Source: Ixodes scapularis (lineage: Eukaryota; Arthropoda; Arachnida; Ixodida; Ixodidae). Taken from it: a stretch of DNA of 64,000 bases. Of this stretch, positions 11,579 to 21,660 are shown in pieces (position 1 is the stretch's first letter; every line of letters begins with the position of its first letter). The notes below the pieces were generated by a model that was given only the letters and a program-made list of their open reading frames with translations, was not told the DNA's origin and did not search any database. The stretch spans positions 6,257,189 to 6,321,188 of the forward strand of contig NW_024609857.1 of assembly GCF_016920785.2 (NCBI RefSeq), given 5' to 3'. The translations under genes and the position numbers were made by a program.

Positions 11579-11929
11579 CTGCATACCATCCCGGGCATCA
11601 CAGAGTGGACAAGCCATTCAGTTGCAGACTGTAGTTGCGATGGATTAATATACCCTCTCGCGTAGTCGGCTGAACGACCAGCGGACCACCACGGACATCA
11701 AGAGGAACCAAGCGGTGTGGTGGTTTTAAAGTCAAAGTCCCTCTACTCGTACATGACACAAAAGACGCGCTGTTCGCAGCAGACACGATGAGAGAAGTGT
11801 CGGCAGACACTCCCCAATCATGTTCGAAGAATCTTTGTTTCGTATACATTCTTCGAAACTGCCTGCAGGGAGTTATTGTATGGCCATTGTGAAAGGACCG
11901 TCGTATAGAAGGTGGAAAGACGCCTCATG

Positions 11930-12100
11930 CACTAGGGAATTTTAAGGAACTGTTTCTGCACATCCGATACGGTACGATCGGCAGTCCGGTACGAACTGCG
12001 CATATGATAGTCTCCAATGGTTGCGCATGCGCAGTTCGTACCGGAGGGCCCATCGTACCGTATCGGATGTGTAAAAACGGTTCCCTAAAATTCTCTAGTG
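11930..12100. mobile_element. short palindromic MITE
   Basis: Inverted arms of about 75 bp start CACTAGGGAATTTTAAGG and end with the reverse complement (CCCTAAAATTCTCTAGTG). A short loop lies around 12003-12020. It contains GGTACGAACTGCGCA and its complement. No clear target-site duplication was seen. It is non-autonomous, with no coding potential. Confidence 0.85.
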
Positions 12101-12185
12101 TCTGCAGGCCACCTTTTGTAGGATGTATGAGCAGATGTGACCGCGACTCCATAGACACCTCGTCGCGTGCTTCAAATCAACAGTT

Positions 12186-12316
12186 TCAGCTCGCTTGCAA
12201 GTTTGCATTAATTGCATTATCGCCATAACCTGAAAATGCAAGCCGTTTACCTTCCATGGTGTTAGACTGGTGGCAGCTGATAAAACCTGTTTGCTCTACT
12301 GACGTTTAACTCCTGG
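12186..12316 (+). mobile_element. 3' part of Ruka-like SINE (first unit of a split dimer)
   Basis: This matches the SINE tail and linker seen intact at about 38628-38755: CAGCTCGCTTGCAAGTTTGC, ATTAATTGCATTATC, then GTTAGACTGGTGGCAGCTG and TAACTCCTGG. Its continuation, the tRNA-like head of the next unit, lies 1 kb away at 13342, beyond the foldback insertion. Confidence 0.8.
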
Positions 12317-13346
12317 GCCCGTTTGCTCGAAGCGCTAACCGCGGCTAAAGTTAGCCGCAGTACCTAGGAGAGGGATTTTGAGATCACGTGACTGGCTCGG
12401 TAGGGATGCGGGGAAACATGGGGGTGCCCCAGTGAGTGAGCGCCCGTCGCTTTGGAACTAATATGTCGTTGTGGTTGCAATATCGGGCGCGTTAGTCAGC
12501 AACGAATAATGCAGGAGGCTTTCGCTTTGCCTTACCTCACTTAAACCGCAAAGCATGCGCAATGACATCGCCGCATTTTTTAGATAGTCTTTCGATTCTG
12601 GCCATTCCTAAGCCTAAATGAACGCGATAATTTTCGGCATGGCACGTCTTTGGAAAGCGGATTGCTGATAGCACACGAAAGCAGACAGCGTCCCGACAGA
12701 TTTTTTTCTAAATTATCCAAGCATCGCGAGGAGAACGCTGGAAGTGTAATTCTACGGTTCACGCGCGCTGGCCATCCTCTTATAAAAGATTTGAAGTAAA
12801 AAATCATAATAAGGCTTTAACGAACGCGCGTGCAAGGCAAAATTTGTTTTATACTTTTTGCTTTAGAACGGTTACTGCTGCAGACGCCAGCACGTGCGAC
12901 GCGTGCAACTACAGTCTTAGCATGCACCTCGGTGCTTGGATAATTTAGAAAAAAGGTCTGTTAGGACGCCGTCTGCTTTTGTGTGCTATCAACAATCCGC
13001 CTTCCAAAGACGTTGCTATGCCGACAATTACCGCGTTCGTTTAGGCTTAGGAGTGCCCAGAATCGAAACACTATCTAAAAAATGCGGCGATGTCATTGCC
13101 CATGCTTTGCGGTTTAAATGAGGTAAGGCAAAGTGAAAGCCTCCTGCACCATTCGTTGTTGACTAACGCGCCCGATATTGCAGCCACTACGACATATTAG
13201 TTCCAAAGCGAGCGGCGCTCACTCACTGGGGCACCGCCATGTTTCCCCGCATCCCTACCGAGCCAGTCACGTGATTTCAAAATCCCTCTCCTAGGTACTG
13301 CGGCTAACTTTAGCCGCGGTTAGTGCTTCGAGCAAACGGGCCCTGG
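12312..13346. mobile_element. large foldback element inserted in a SINE dimer
   Basis: The element (12317-13341, 1025 bp) has imperfect inverted arms of about 410 bp. The left arm begins GCCCGTTTGCTCGAAGCGC and the right arm ends with its complement; the unique central loop is about 12740-12925. The 5-bp duplication CCTGG flanks it (12312-12316 and 13342-13346). Removing the element rejoins a Ruka-like SINE dimer exactly. Arms differ by scattered substitutions and small indels. I see no transposase ORF, and the superfamily is not determined. Confidence 0.9.
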
Positions 13347-13505
13347 TTAGCTCAGTTGGTAGAGCGCTACACTTGAATTGGAGAGGTTCCCGGTTCGATA
13401 CCAGGACCAGGCGGATTTTTTCGGTCGCGCACCAGTCACCTAGCTGTGTTTGGAAATTTCGGTGGTTCCTTTGTTCCCCTCCTCTAGGGATTATTTTCGT
13501 GATCG
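13342..13505 (+). mobile_element. Ruka-like tRNA-derived SINE, head and body
   Basis: It has a tRNA-like head with box A (TTAGCTCAGTTGGTAGAGCG) and box B (GGTTCGATACC), ending CCAGGACCAGGCGG. A SINE body with GTCGCGCACCAGTCACCTAG and GGGATTATTTTCGTGATCG follows. The head would pass a loose tRNA search, but there is no proper acceptor stem and other copies occur in the window, so it is a SINE rather than a tRNA gene. Confidence 0.88.
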
Positions 13506-14319
13506 TCGTAATATTTGACGTCTGGTCTTCCTAGGTGATACTGAAGAGGGCTGTTTCTTTTTTATAAACAAAACTGAAGCGGAGTTGTCCTTTTAATGAG
13601 ATTAATTTAATTTAAATCACCATAGCCCCCCAAAAGTAGTTCTTTATCACGAGATATGTCATTTACCACTAGATGTATCCGTCCGATCACTGAAAAGAAT
13701 GCGGAATAAAGAGTCGCTGTAAACTTACTTCTAAAGTATAATTTAAGTAACAAAAATCTATTGATGTAAATGCCATCATACTAAAACAAAAGCAGCTTGA
13801 TTTTTGTTTGGTTTTTCGCAATCAATAAAAGCTTTATTTGCGTTTTCTTTTGTATTCTGATTTTCCTGAAGTAGGACATTACTTTTCTTGTTTACACACT
13901 TTCACGTTCTGATTTTCATGCCGAGGGCGTTATGTAACTGACAATCGAAGTGGGAACAAATCTCAACGCTCCGCTTTATGCTCGTGTTCAAGCTGTTATA
14001 AATCATTATTGCCTGATGATACCGTGACTTAAATGCAAAGCAAAGGCACATGGAAAACATCAAATGATAGATAGACGATAAATAAAATAATATTTTTTGA
14101 TTATTTTTGCGGGACTTCAATTACGATTTCAATCATGATCATTATTTTTTAATTCACAATTTCAATCGTTTTGATTCTGATTTTCCACCTTGTCACTTAG
14201 GTATTCCATCAGTTTATGTTAGGTAAAAATAAGCCAGGCTTCGTTTTCATAAACGATAACCGCCAGTACATCTCCCAAGTGAGAGCGTGTCTGCTTAGCC
14301 TACTGTAAAAATTAAATAG

Positions 14320-14925
14320 CGCAAAGGTTAGACAAAGGACAAAGGGCAGAACATGTAGACAAGAAAAGCGCTAACTCACAACTGGCGTTTTAATAGAAAA
14401 GAAGAGAAGGAAGCAGCATAGAAATACGCCGAAAAAGGAAGAAAGAAGATTTATAATAAAAGGAAAAGTGAAAGGTATATACAAGAATGAATAAAAGAAA
14501 AGAGAAGAAAATGAAACAAAGGGAGCTGCGTAACTAAATTATTTTCTGGGAGTATATTGAAATTAAGAAAAAGACTGTAGCTTAAAGAAAGAAGATGTTG
14601 AGTAGACTAGAAATTCCCGCTGAATCAACCTCAAGTTGGCCACCGAAGGTAAGTTAATTCTTTTTCAGTTAATGCCACTGATAGTGCACTCACACAGGCG
14701 TCTGCCTTGGCTTTGATGGTTAAGGCCTCGTAGATTTCTCGCGAAGTTTTATCGCGGAACCGTCGTAGGGTTTCCGTTTTTGTCAAGATCGGTTGGCATT
14801 TACAGTCTCTAACATGTACTGCGAGATGTCCCGCTGGAGTTGCAGTACTGCTGGAAGTGACGTAGGTGTAAATGAACACCACGCAACGCGTCATCAGCGG
14901 CTCCACCAATCAACATTCATGAAGA
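14320..14925 (-). mobile_element. Penelope-like element remnant (C-terminal end)
   Basis: On the minus strand, the ORF from 14909 to 14631 encodes GHLAVHVRDCKCQPIL, RFRDKTSREIYEALTIK and SVALTEKELTYL in that order. This is the pattern I associate with the end of Penelope-like proteins after the GIY-YIG nuclease. Downstream lies an A/G-rich stretch and a 3' end with GCGCTAACTCACAACTGG-type sequence near 14340-14390. The upstream reverse transcriptase is missing, so the copy is 5' truncated and dead. Confidence 0.6.
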
Positions 14926-15015
14926 GCGTTGTTGACGTCACTTCCTTCTCCCTAGTCTCCTGGGAGTCCAAAACGTGCAACATAGCCCCCCAGAAAACAG
15001 CGAGACCGCGCTTAC

Positions 15016-15324
15016 CTGAACGATTCGCTGCACCGGCCGCTGGTGCAGTAGCCTCCGGAGCGACGACTCGCAGCCTCCGGACGAGGGCCTGGACTTGGTG
15101 CCGGCGGGGATGGGCGTCGCCGCCACCAGGGCGCTCTCCAGGCACGGTTCGAACCCCTGCTTCGGGAGCCTGGGCTGCATCTGGCGCGCACTCTTCGTTT
15201 TCCGGCCGACAACTTCGACGGGCTCGTCTTCCGCGGAATCAGAATCAATCAGAGACTTCCGATCTTGTCTCTTCGAGCACGTGACCGTAGCTGGCCCGTT
15301 CGGGACATCCTTCCGCACCCGCTG
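15016..15324 (-). CDS. Prdm13: Prdm13-like, upstream exon (start of PR domain)
   Basis: This 103-codon exon is open throughout, with a TTACAG acceptor and a TTCAG|GTAAGC donor, both phase 0. It joins in phase to the PR exon at 11578. It encodes a charged, Ser-rich N-terminal region (SLIDSDSAEDEPVEVV) and then LVAATPIPAGTKSRP. That last string fits the 'FA..IPAG..' strand that opens PR/SET domains, in the right place relative to the next exon. The sequence is otherwise divergent and no start codon is obvious, so further 5' exons probably exist. The acceptor is a tandem NAGNAG (CAGCAG), so the exon may start at 15324 or 15321. Confidence 0.72.
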
Positions 15325-16700
15325 CTGTAATAATACTCAAGGCACAATTTAACCGCGATGAATTAGAGACCTCGACTTGTAAACAGCTCAGGGGCGTTCA
15401 TCGTTAGGAGAAATTCCTCGACCCGAGGAAGCGTATGGAAAAATGAGCGTAACACCCGCGTGTCGTCGCACGTGTTTGGCGCGTGGCACTCTCTCGCCGC
15501 GGAAGAGCAGCTCTTGCGCCGGGCACGCGACGTGGACAGCGCATCGACTGCCGCTGATCCGATGACTCGGGAGACATTTTAATCGGGAGGCCGAAGCCCC
15601 CCACCCACCGCTTTCAAAAAGCGCAGCCATCCCCCGCTTTGACGAGGGAGGTCGGGGTTCGCGCGGGGACGGGAACCCCGATGAGGGGACCCGATGGTGC
15701 CTTTTGAGCGTATAGGACGGGGGATACTGCGGTTTTGTTGGGACAAGGGGGCCAAGGGGAGAGGGGGGCGGGCGTGACGCGCCATTAGTATCAGTTACGG
15801 CCGTGTTCTTTTGACCGGGGGCTTCTGAGGGGGGCCATGCACGTGGCGCACTCGTGGTGGCGGCCACGCGCCAGCCCTCGACACCTCTGCAGCTCCGCGG
15901 CGGCACGGATTACGAGTCGGTGCGGCTGTCGTCGGCTGCCGGGGTTCGCGTGCGTGCGTCTGCGTTGCTCCATTGCGGAACGGGGTGATGGTTCGCTACC
16001 GCTAACCAGTCACGAGGGGAGCAGCTTGCCTGCTGCAAGTGTTTCCCGTGCTCAACCCTCGTTGGAGACGAAAGGTTCTCAACCTTTCGAAGTCAGGTTT
16101 CTGGTCGGTGGTAGCTAGAGAACAAACTTGTACTCAATGCGTTGCGAGTTAAAGCCTCACTGGTAGCTCGTCTATTTCTTTGGTAATAACGCGACGACTT
16201 GGTTACGTCTTATTTTTTTTTTTCGGACGGAAGCGCGTAACGCATTTCGGAGTCATGTTGATGTTGTAACGTATACCTCTTCTAATTGCCCTTTTATTTT
16301 TATTTTTGCGTACTTTCCAACTTTGTCTGCACTTCCACTCGAGTTGGGTTTGTCAAATGAGTAAGTGCAAAAACGGGAATCAAAGACGCAACCGCGAAGT
16401 TGGAAAGTATCACCGCGCTCATTGCTGCACCTCGCACCTTGTAAGCGACGCGGAAAACGGGCCCAGCGTGCGTGTGCTCGATTCATGCTTCGACGTGACG
16501 GCACGAGCTCCAGTTAGAAAAGCGTTGAGCTTTAGAGTACGGTCTACTAGAAGTTGAAAATGACGGCCGTACGGCCAAACATTCGGCGATTTTTTATGCG
16601 TATTATTTTGCATCTGCATATCCTGGCTTCACGTCGGCCACATTTCATTCCAACTTCAAAAGTTACGCATTAGTTTTTGGCCAAGTATTTTTTTTTATAC
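15325..16700. other. 5' flank or intron of Prdm13, GC-rich
   Basis: About 15450-16000 is GC- and CpG-rich and could hold the promoter or a first exon of Prdm13. The long minus-strand ORF (15906-15388) has no recognisable domain and I do not call it. Nothing else is supported. Confidence 0.35.
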
Positions 16701-16725
16701 TCGGGAACGAGTTTTCTACTATTTT

Positions 16726-16880
16726 TCAAGCGTGTAACAATGAATAACCTCAAATCCTCAACTCAACTACAACAACTCCTTTTTAAGCGTGTAACAATGA
16801 ATGATCTCAAAGCCTTAACTACTCAAAGCCTCAAATCGACTACAACTACAAATTTTTAAGCGTGTAGTAACGAACTACCT
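16726..16880. repeat. degenerate 60-70-bp minisatellite, three units
   Basis: Three direct copies start with TTTTTAAGCGTGTAACAATG-like sequence at about 16726, 16783 and 16854. Each is followed by CTCAAA/ACTAC-rich sequence. The copies are imperfect and vary in length. Confidence 0.7.
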
Positions 16881-18997
16881 CTACGCCTCAAAGCCACGGT
16901 GTTCCACCCTGGCTTTGAGGAGAAACAGTTGTCTACCTATTTTTGAGCATCCTTGATGTTGATAATACGCCTAGCAGTCAAGCCAAGTTGTGTTAACAAG
17001 AACAGACGACAATCCCAAGGGGCAATCCGTACGCCGAGTCTGGCAAGGGCTGCCAGGGTCGTACATATAAACCCACCATGTCTGTGTTGCACACAATTAT
17101 TTCTGCTACTCTAAGCGGTAGCAGGCAAAACGTGCTGCTCTCGTGGCCTACTTCGCTTCCGGAGCCGGCAGAAGGATCGGCATCACTGGCGCTCTTTGCC
17201 AGCTTAGTTTCGGTTTGAAGCCGCGTGTACAAGGATGACATTTCCTGCCCCGTAGCGACCACTACACGTTTTCTTTTGTTATTTTTAATCAAAATATTAT
17301 AATACGGCTAGACCGTGTTGAGGTTGAGCGTCAAATCTTCAACTACACTTTGCCGAAAATTATAAAGTTATAATTATTTTAATGAGTTTGCTAACAAATT
17401 AAATTACGTCACCTTTTTTCTTGTGGCTGTCAGCGTCACCAACTTGACCTTAAAACTAAAAAAAAAAATGCGATGTTTTTTTTTTCTATTTTTGATTGAC
17501 AAAATAAACAGCATGTATGTCAACGGCGTAGCGGTTTGCGAATCCTCTGACAGCGTACCGAATACGAATATTTAGCATTTACTGTAAATTGAACACGAAT
17601 ACTTTAATGATATGCGGATGAAATTTTCTACTAGAAAACACATCGATGAAAAGAAACAGTTGTATTACACGCGATGACGAGACAAGTTGGTTAAAACATA
17701 AGGTAACATTGCTTGCTAAGGAATAAATGACTACCTTATTTATTGGAATAATATTTTCTTCCGTCGCTGTATTCTAAAGGAGTCATGAAACGATATAGGG
17801 TTGGAATGTTCATGACTTTGCCAGAGGTGTACTGGTCCTAGTCTGTCCCAAATATACCCGCACAGACCACCACTGATTAAGAAGCCTCTTTGTGAAATTG
17901 CGAGGATAAAAGGGGACTATTTCTTCCAGTCTTGCCTTCGCAAAGCCTGATGACGTAATTGTGGGATCGAAACCACCAGCTTTCTGACAGTGTAACACGG
18001 CTTACGGATTTGACACGAAAACTGCGTGAGCCCCCGACTTCTGCTCGTAACAATCAACGCCTCGGCGGACACTCGGATACTGGCTCGTGTCCAACCACTG
18101 CGGTGATGTGAATAGCCGAACTTTAACAATGCCTGGAGCACGCGTTTTTCACTTCGCCTACCCCAGCGCGTGAGTATGACTTACGTTGGTGGTATAGGAT
18201 AGGCACCAGGCCACGTGGCCTCTTGTTTTGGCTCCGAGTTGAGGGGATGAACGGTGCTCATATTTCTCGAATTTTTTTATCGGCTGCCATTCCCTACAAG
18301 AAAAAAAAAACAACAACCAAGGAATGTTTATTCCGTTCTTAAAGTTAGGTAGTGATACTAAGTAGCATTTTAAAAAAAATCGTTTAAATTGGGAACCGAA
18401 CTGTAATCGTAACTAAAGGAAACAGCTGGGCCCATCCCACCAACCGAAGTCCTCCGAAACGTCAGCCGCTTCTCCTGGGACACCGGTGCAAAGCGGAGAA
18501 GCCATGACGCGCTCGGGCGCGCTGGTTCGGATCGGCGAAGCTTCCGCCAGCCACAGCGCTGGAGCGAAACGGGCGTGACGCGACAAACTGGAATATCTCG
18601 AAGACATTATTCGTACTTTTCTAGAATATTCGTAAAAGCTCGAATACCTCGAGCAGTGAAAGTGTGCCGCGAATGAAACCAAATAGTAAACAATGTATTT
18701 TCGAATTATCCGAGGTTTCGACCATTCGCGCACTCCTTTATATATGGTCACTGCCAGGTTAAGAAACTGAAGGCGTGTCGAGTCTCCGAGCATATCTGAT
18801 TATTCCTCTGCAGCCAATGAGAGTGCAGCATTCGCCGATAACAACGCCGTAGAACGAATTATGAAGCAAGAACATAGTAAGCGAGAGCTCATATAGCATA
18901 CAAAAGACACGCTGCAAAAAGAAAAGATAACAAAATTATGTGAGGACACGTTTTGAGCTTATTCGAAGCGTGTTTGCCTCATATAACATGTCTGTGG
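16881..18997. other. intergenic, no gene recognised
   Basis: AT-rich sequence with several short ORFs on both strands, none with a recognisable motif. About 18420-18600 is GC-richer, but I see no splice-supported exon. Confidence 0.4.
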
Positions 18998-19258
18998 ACA
19001 ATTTGTTTGTATGACCAGTGTGACCGTCATACAGGCGACAAACTTCTCCCCAGACAGTGTCCATGAACCGTCCTTTGTATGGCGTACTAAAAGCGTGAGC
19101 GCGACTTTAGATTGTCGGCGACTACGGTTAACAATTTGTTTGTATGACCGATCTGACTGTCATACAGAGGACAAACACGCCTCAGTGTCCGCGAACCGTC
19201 TTTTGTACGACGTATTAGAAGCGTAAGCGTGTCTTTAGGTCGTCAGCGACTACGGTTC
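18998..19258. repeat. 130-bp tandem duplication, each copy with a hairpin
   Basis: Two adjacent copies (about 18998-19131 and 19132-19258) share ACAATTTGTTTGTATGACC, GAACCGTC and GCGACTACGGTT. Each copy contains an inverted repeat GTATGAC ... GTCATAC with outer TTTGT ... ACAAA. They differ by about 15-20 percent by eye. Confidence 0.8.
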
Positions 19259-20399
19259 ATACACACAAAACACAAAAAAAACATCCGAACGAAAGCTCCG
19301 TGGTACGTGGGAAGGAAGATTCTTCCCCTCCGGTGCCCCATCTTGTCACCCGCGGGTGGCTCGCTCGGGGTTTTGGACGCGAGGTGGCACGGCCCAAGGG
19401 TGGCGGAGCCTCGGTCTTCCTCGTCGCCGGTGACTCACTGGGGATCACCGGCTCGGGCCGTCAGCTGGCACCAGGACGTCCCGGGAAACGCCGTCCGACC
19501 ACCTCGACGTGCACCAGCTGACGACTGCTCGCGGCTCTCCCAGCAAATGCCACGCTGCCGCCACTCGGCAAACAGGGTCCCACCCCCCGCTTAATGCCGC
19601 GGGCCTGCTCCGACCCGCCAAACGCGCCGCCGCGCTGTTTTCGTTGACCGCTTTGTTTCTGCGAACCCTGGGTGCGCTCTCGGGGCCCAAACGCGGTGTT
19701 TGCGCAACTGCGCAACCGCGGAGGAGCGTGAAAGCCTAGAGTGCGCGACGCGTTTTCGAGAGCTGGATGCACGCGGTACTGCGCTCTTTTTTTATATTTA
19801 TTTTTTTTTGTGCAAAGAGGGAAAGGGCAAAAGAAAGCGTGACGCGAACTTTTCAGATAACGAAGAATTAAAAGTGACGAGAGCACTGTTGGTTTTGGCG
19901 AAACCGGAGTTCAAGGACACTCGATGTCGAGACGTAAAACGTAAATATAAATTTGGGATGATTGGCAAAAAGAAGACTCTATTTTTTTTCCTCTTTTTTT
20001 TTTTTCCTCTTCGTTTTGTTTTACGGGAGTGCTGTTTGCTAGAAACTGGGTAAGTTGACGGCGACACCATGAACGTAGACTAAAAATTGTTGTTGACTTT
20101 GAGTGCGTTATGAAGGCGCGCCTAGAGAATTCTGAAGGATGACGTCGCAAAATAATAAGTTTGGAACATTTCGAAAGCACCGAAGCCCCAATACCATTAG
20201 CTGTTCTACTTTGGCGTAGGTCATTTCCGTTTTCGAACTTAGTTCGCTTTCCAATCCCATAGGTGGTTTTGAGAAAAAGTTCTGTAGTGTGCTTTCTAGA
20301 ATTGAATTGGTTAATTACCCAATATAATTGACGATATCAGCATTTTTTTTTTTTTTGCTCGTGGATGCGACGCGGTTCAAGATATCGATATTTCAGTTG
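19259..20399. other. GC-rich intergenic segment
   Basis: 19300-19760 is CpG-rich with overlapping ORFs on both strands, but none shows a family motif. It could be a promoter region. 19790-20360 is AT-rich with poly-T runs. No gene is called. Confidence 0.35.
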
Positions 20400-21660
20400 G
20401 AACATTGCACGGCCACAATCAAGCTCCGACTTTTCTTCCTTCGTTATCGGAAGAGAAGCTGCGTGACCTTTGTTTTCTTTTCAAGCTAAAAAAATCTCCA
20501 GGCTTTGACGGAATTCATATACGTGATTTGCGAAGAAATTTTGAAAAGCTAAAATACGTACTTCTAGAAATGGAGGCGCAACTGATGACTTAAAAAAACT
20601 ATCGCCCCATATCAAAACTGTCCTGCCTTGCGCAGGTGCTAAAAAAACATATTTTAATAACAATGGCTAGTTTTGTAGAACGTTTTAAATTATTGTCTGA
20701 TAATCAGTACGGCTTTATAGCGGAGCGGGGAACGCAGGCTTTGTTGGAAGATTTCAGTGACTGCTTGCACACGAGCTTCGATAACAGTCTTTTCACTTGC
20801 GCTCTGTTCCTAGATGGATCGAAAGCGTTTGACAGCATTAATCATGATACTCTTTGTACTAAACTATACAAATTAGGATTTAGGGGTCAATGTTTTTCAC
20901 TTTAAAAAAAATTATCTTTCAGGATGATCCCATGGCCCGCTTAAGCAAGTCGAACTTTCAGTTCCGATAGCACTACACAATTCTAAATGCAGATCGTGTA
21001 ATTGTGAACGTCTTGAATGTGTACAAACGGTCAAATATCTCAAAATATATTTTGACAATGATTGGGCCTGGAACACACACATGGCACAATTATGCAAAAA
21101 ATTAAGAAGCCTGTCATGCTCTCTCTATAATGTTGAAATGTTTCTTCCTTCCTCCGTTCGTAAAACTTGAGCGCGTGCTCTCGCGTATAGTTATTTACGA
21201 TATGGTATAACCCTTTTTTCAGGATGCTCTCTTTCTTGGCGTAATAGAATTAATTCCTTACTAAAAGTGTTTTAAAAAGTGGTTCTTTCGATAGGCAATT
21301 TACCGTCCTTTATAGGGCTGTTTAGAGAAACGGTGGTCCTCCGACATTTCTGAACCTGTGATTTCAAAACGCCCTACATTCAAAAGCATCCAATGAGGCC
21401 ATCACTTAGATTTGATATACCTCGTATCAGGACCAAATATGGTAAACGAACACGAATGTATTATGTACCACAAGTTTTTAACAACCCGCATGATAATATA
21501 ATGAATTTAACGTCAAAGCAAAAGCTAAAAAATCGCTTAGAAACCTTGAACAGTGAAAGGAACGTTCCTGTTGTCTTTTTTGCCTTTAGTTTTTTTTTTT
21601 CTGTTTTACGCGACATGTCTGCATTTCTGAGATCTGCGTGTCATTATTTTTAATCTACCT
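20400..21660 (+). pseudogene. broken LINE reverse transcriptase
   Basis: Pieces of a non-LTR reverse transcriptase appear in order: KKSPGFDGIHIRDL, then YRPISKLSCLAQV after a frameshift, then QYGFIAERGTQALL and FLDGSKAFDSINHDTL. Stops or frameshifts interrupt it near 20590 and 20905. A C-terminal segment follows at about 21393-21540 with PRIRTKYGKRTRMYYVPQVF. The catalytic FADD-type motif is not found intact. This is an old, inactive copy. Confidence 0.8.

Larger units (their letters stand above)
11579..15015 (-). other. Prdm13: Prdm13 intron with nested transposable elements
   Basis: The donor is TTCAG|GTAAGC at 15015. The intron contains a 171-bp MITE (11930-12100), a SINE dimer split by a 1-kb foldback element (12186-13505) and a Penelope-like C-terminal remnant (14320-14925). 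The stretch 13510-14320 is AT-rich with no gene seen. Confidence 0.7.

Noticed and set aside
13343..13415. Functional tRNA gene
   Set aside because: Box A and box B are present, but the acceptor stem is not paired and the sequence continues into a SINE body repeated elsewhere.
15388..15906. 172-residue minus-strand ORF upstream of the Prdm13 exon
   Set aside because: GC-rich, Pro/Ser/Arg-rich and without a recognisable domain or splice support; probably chance openness in CpG-rich sequence.
19461..19886. 141-residue minus-strand ORF in a GC-rich block
   Set aside because: Overlaps ORFs on the other strand, has no family motif and ends in AT-rich junk.
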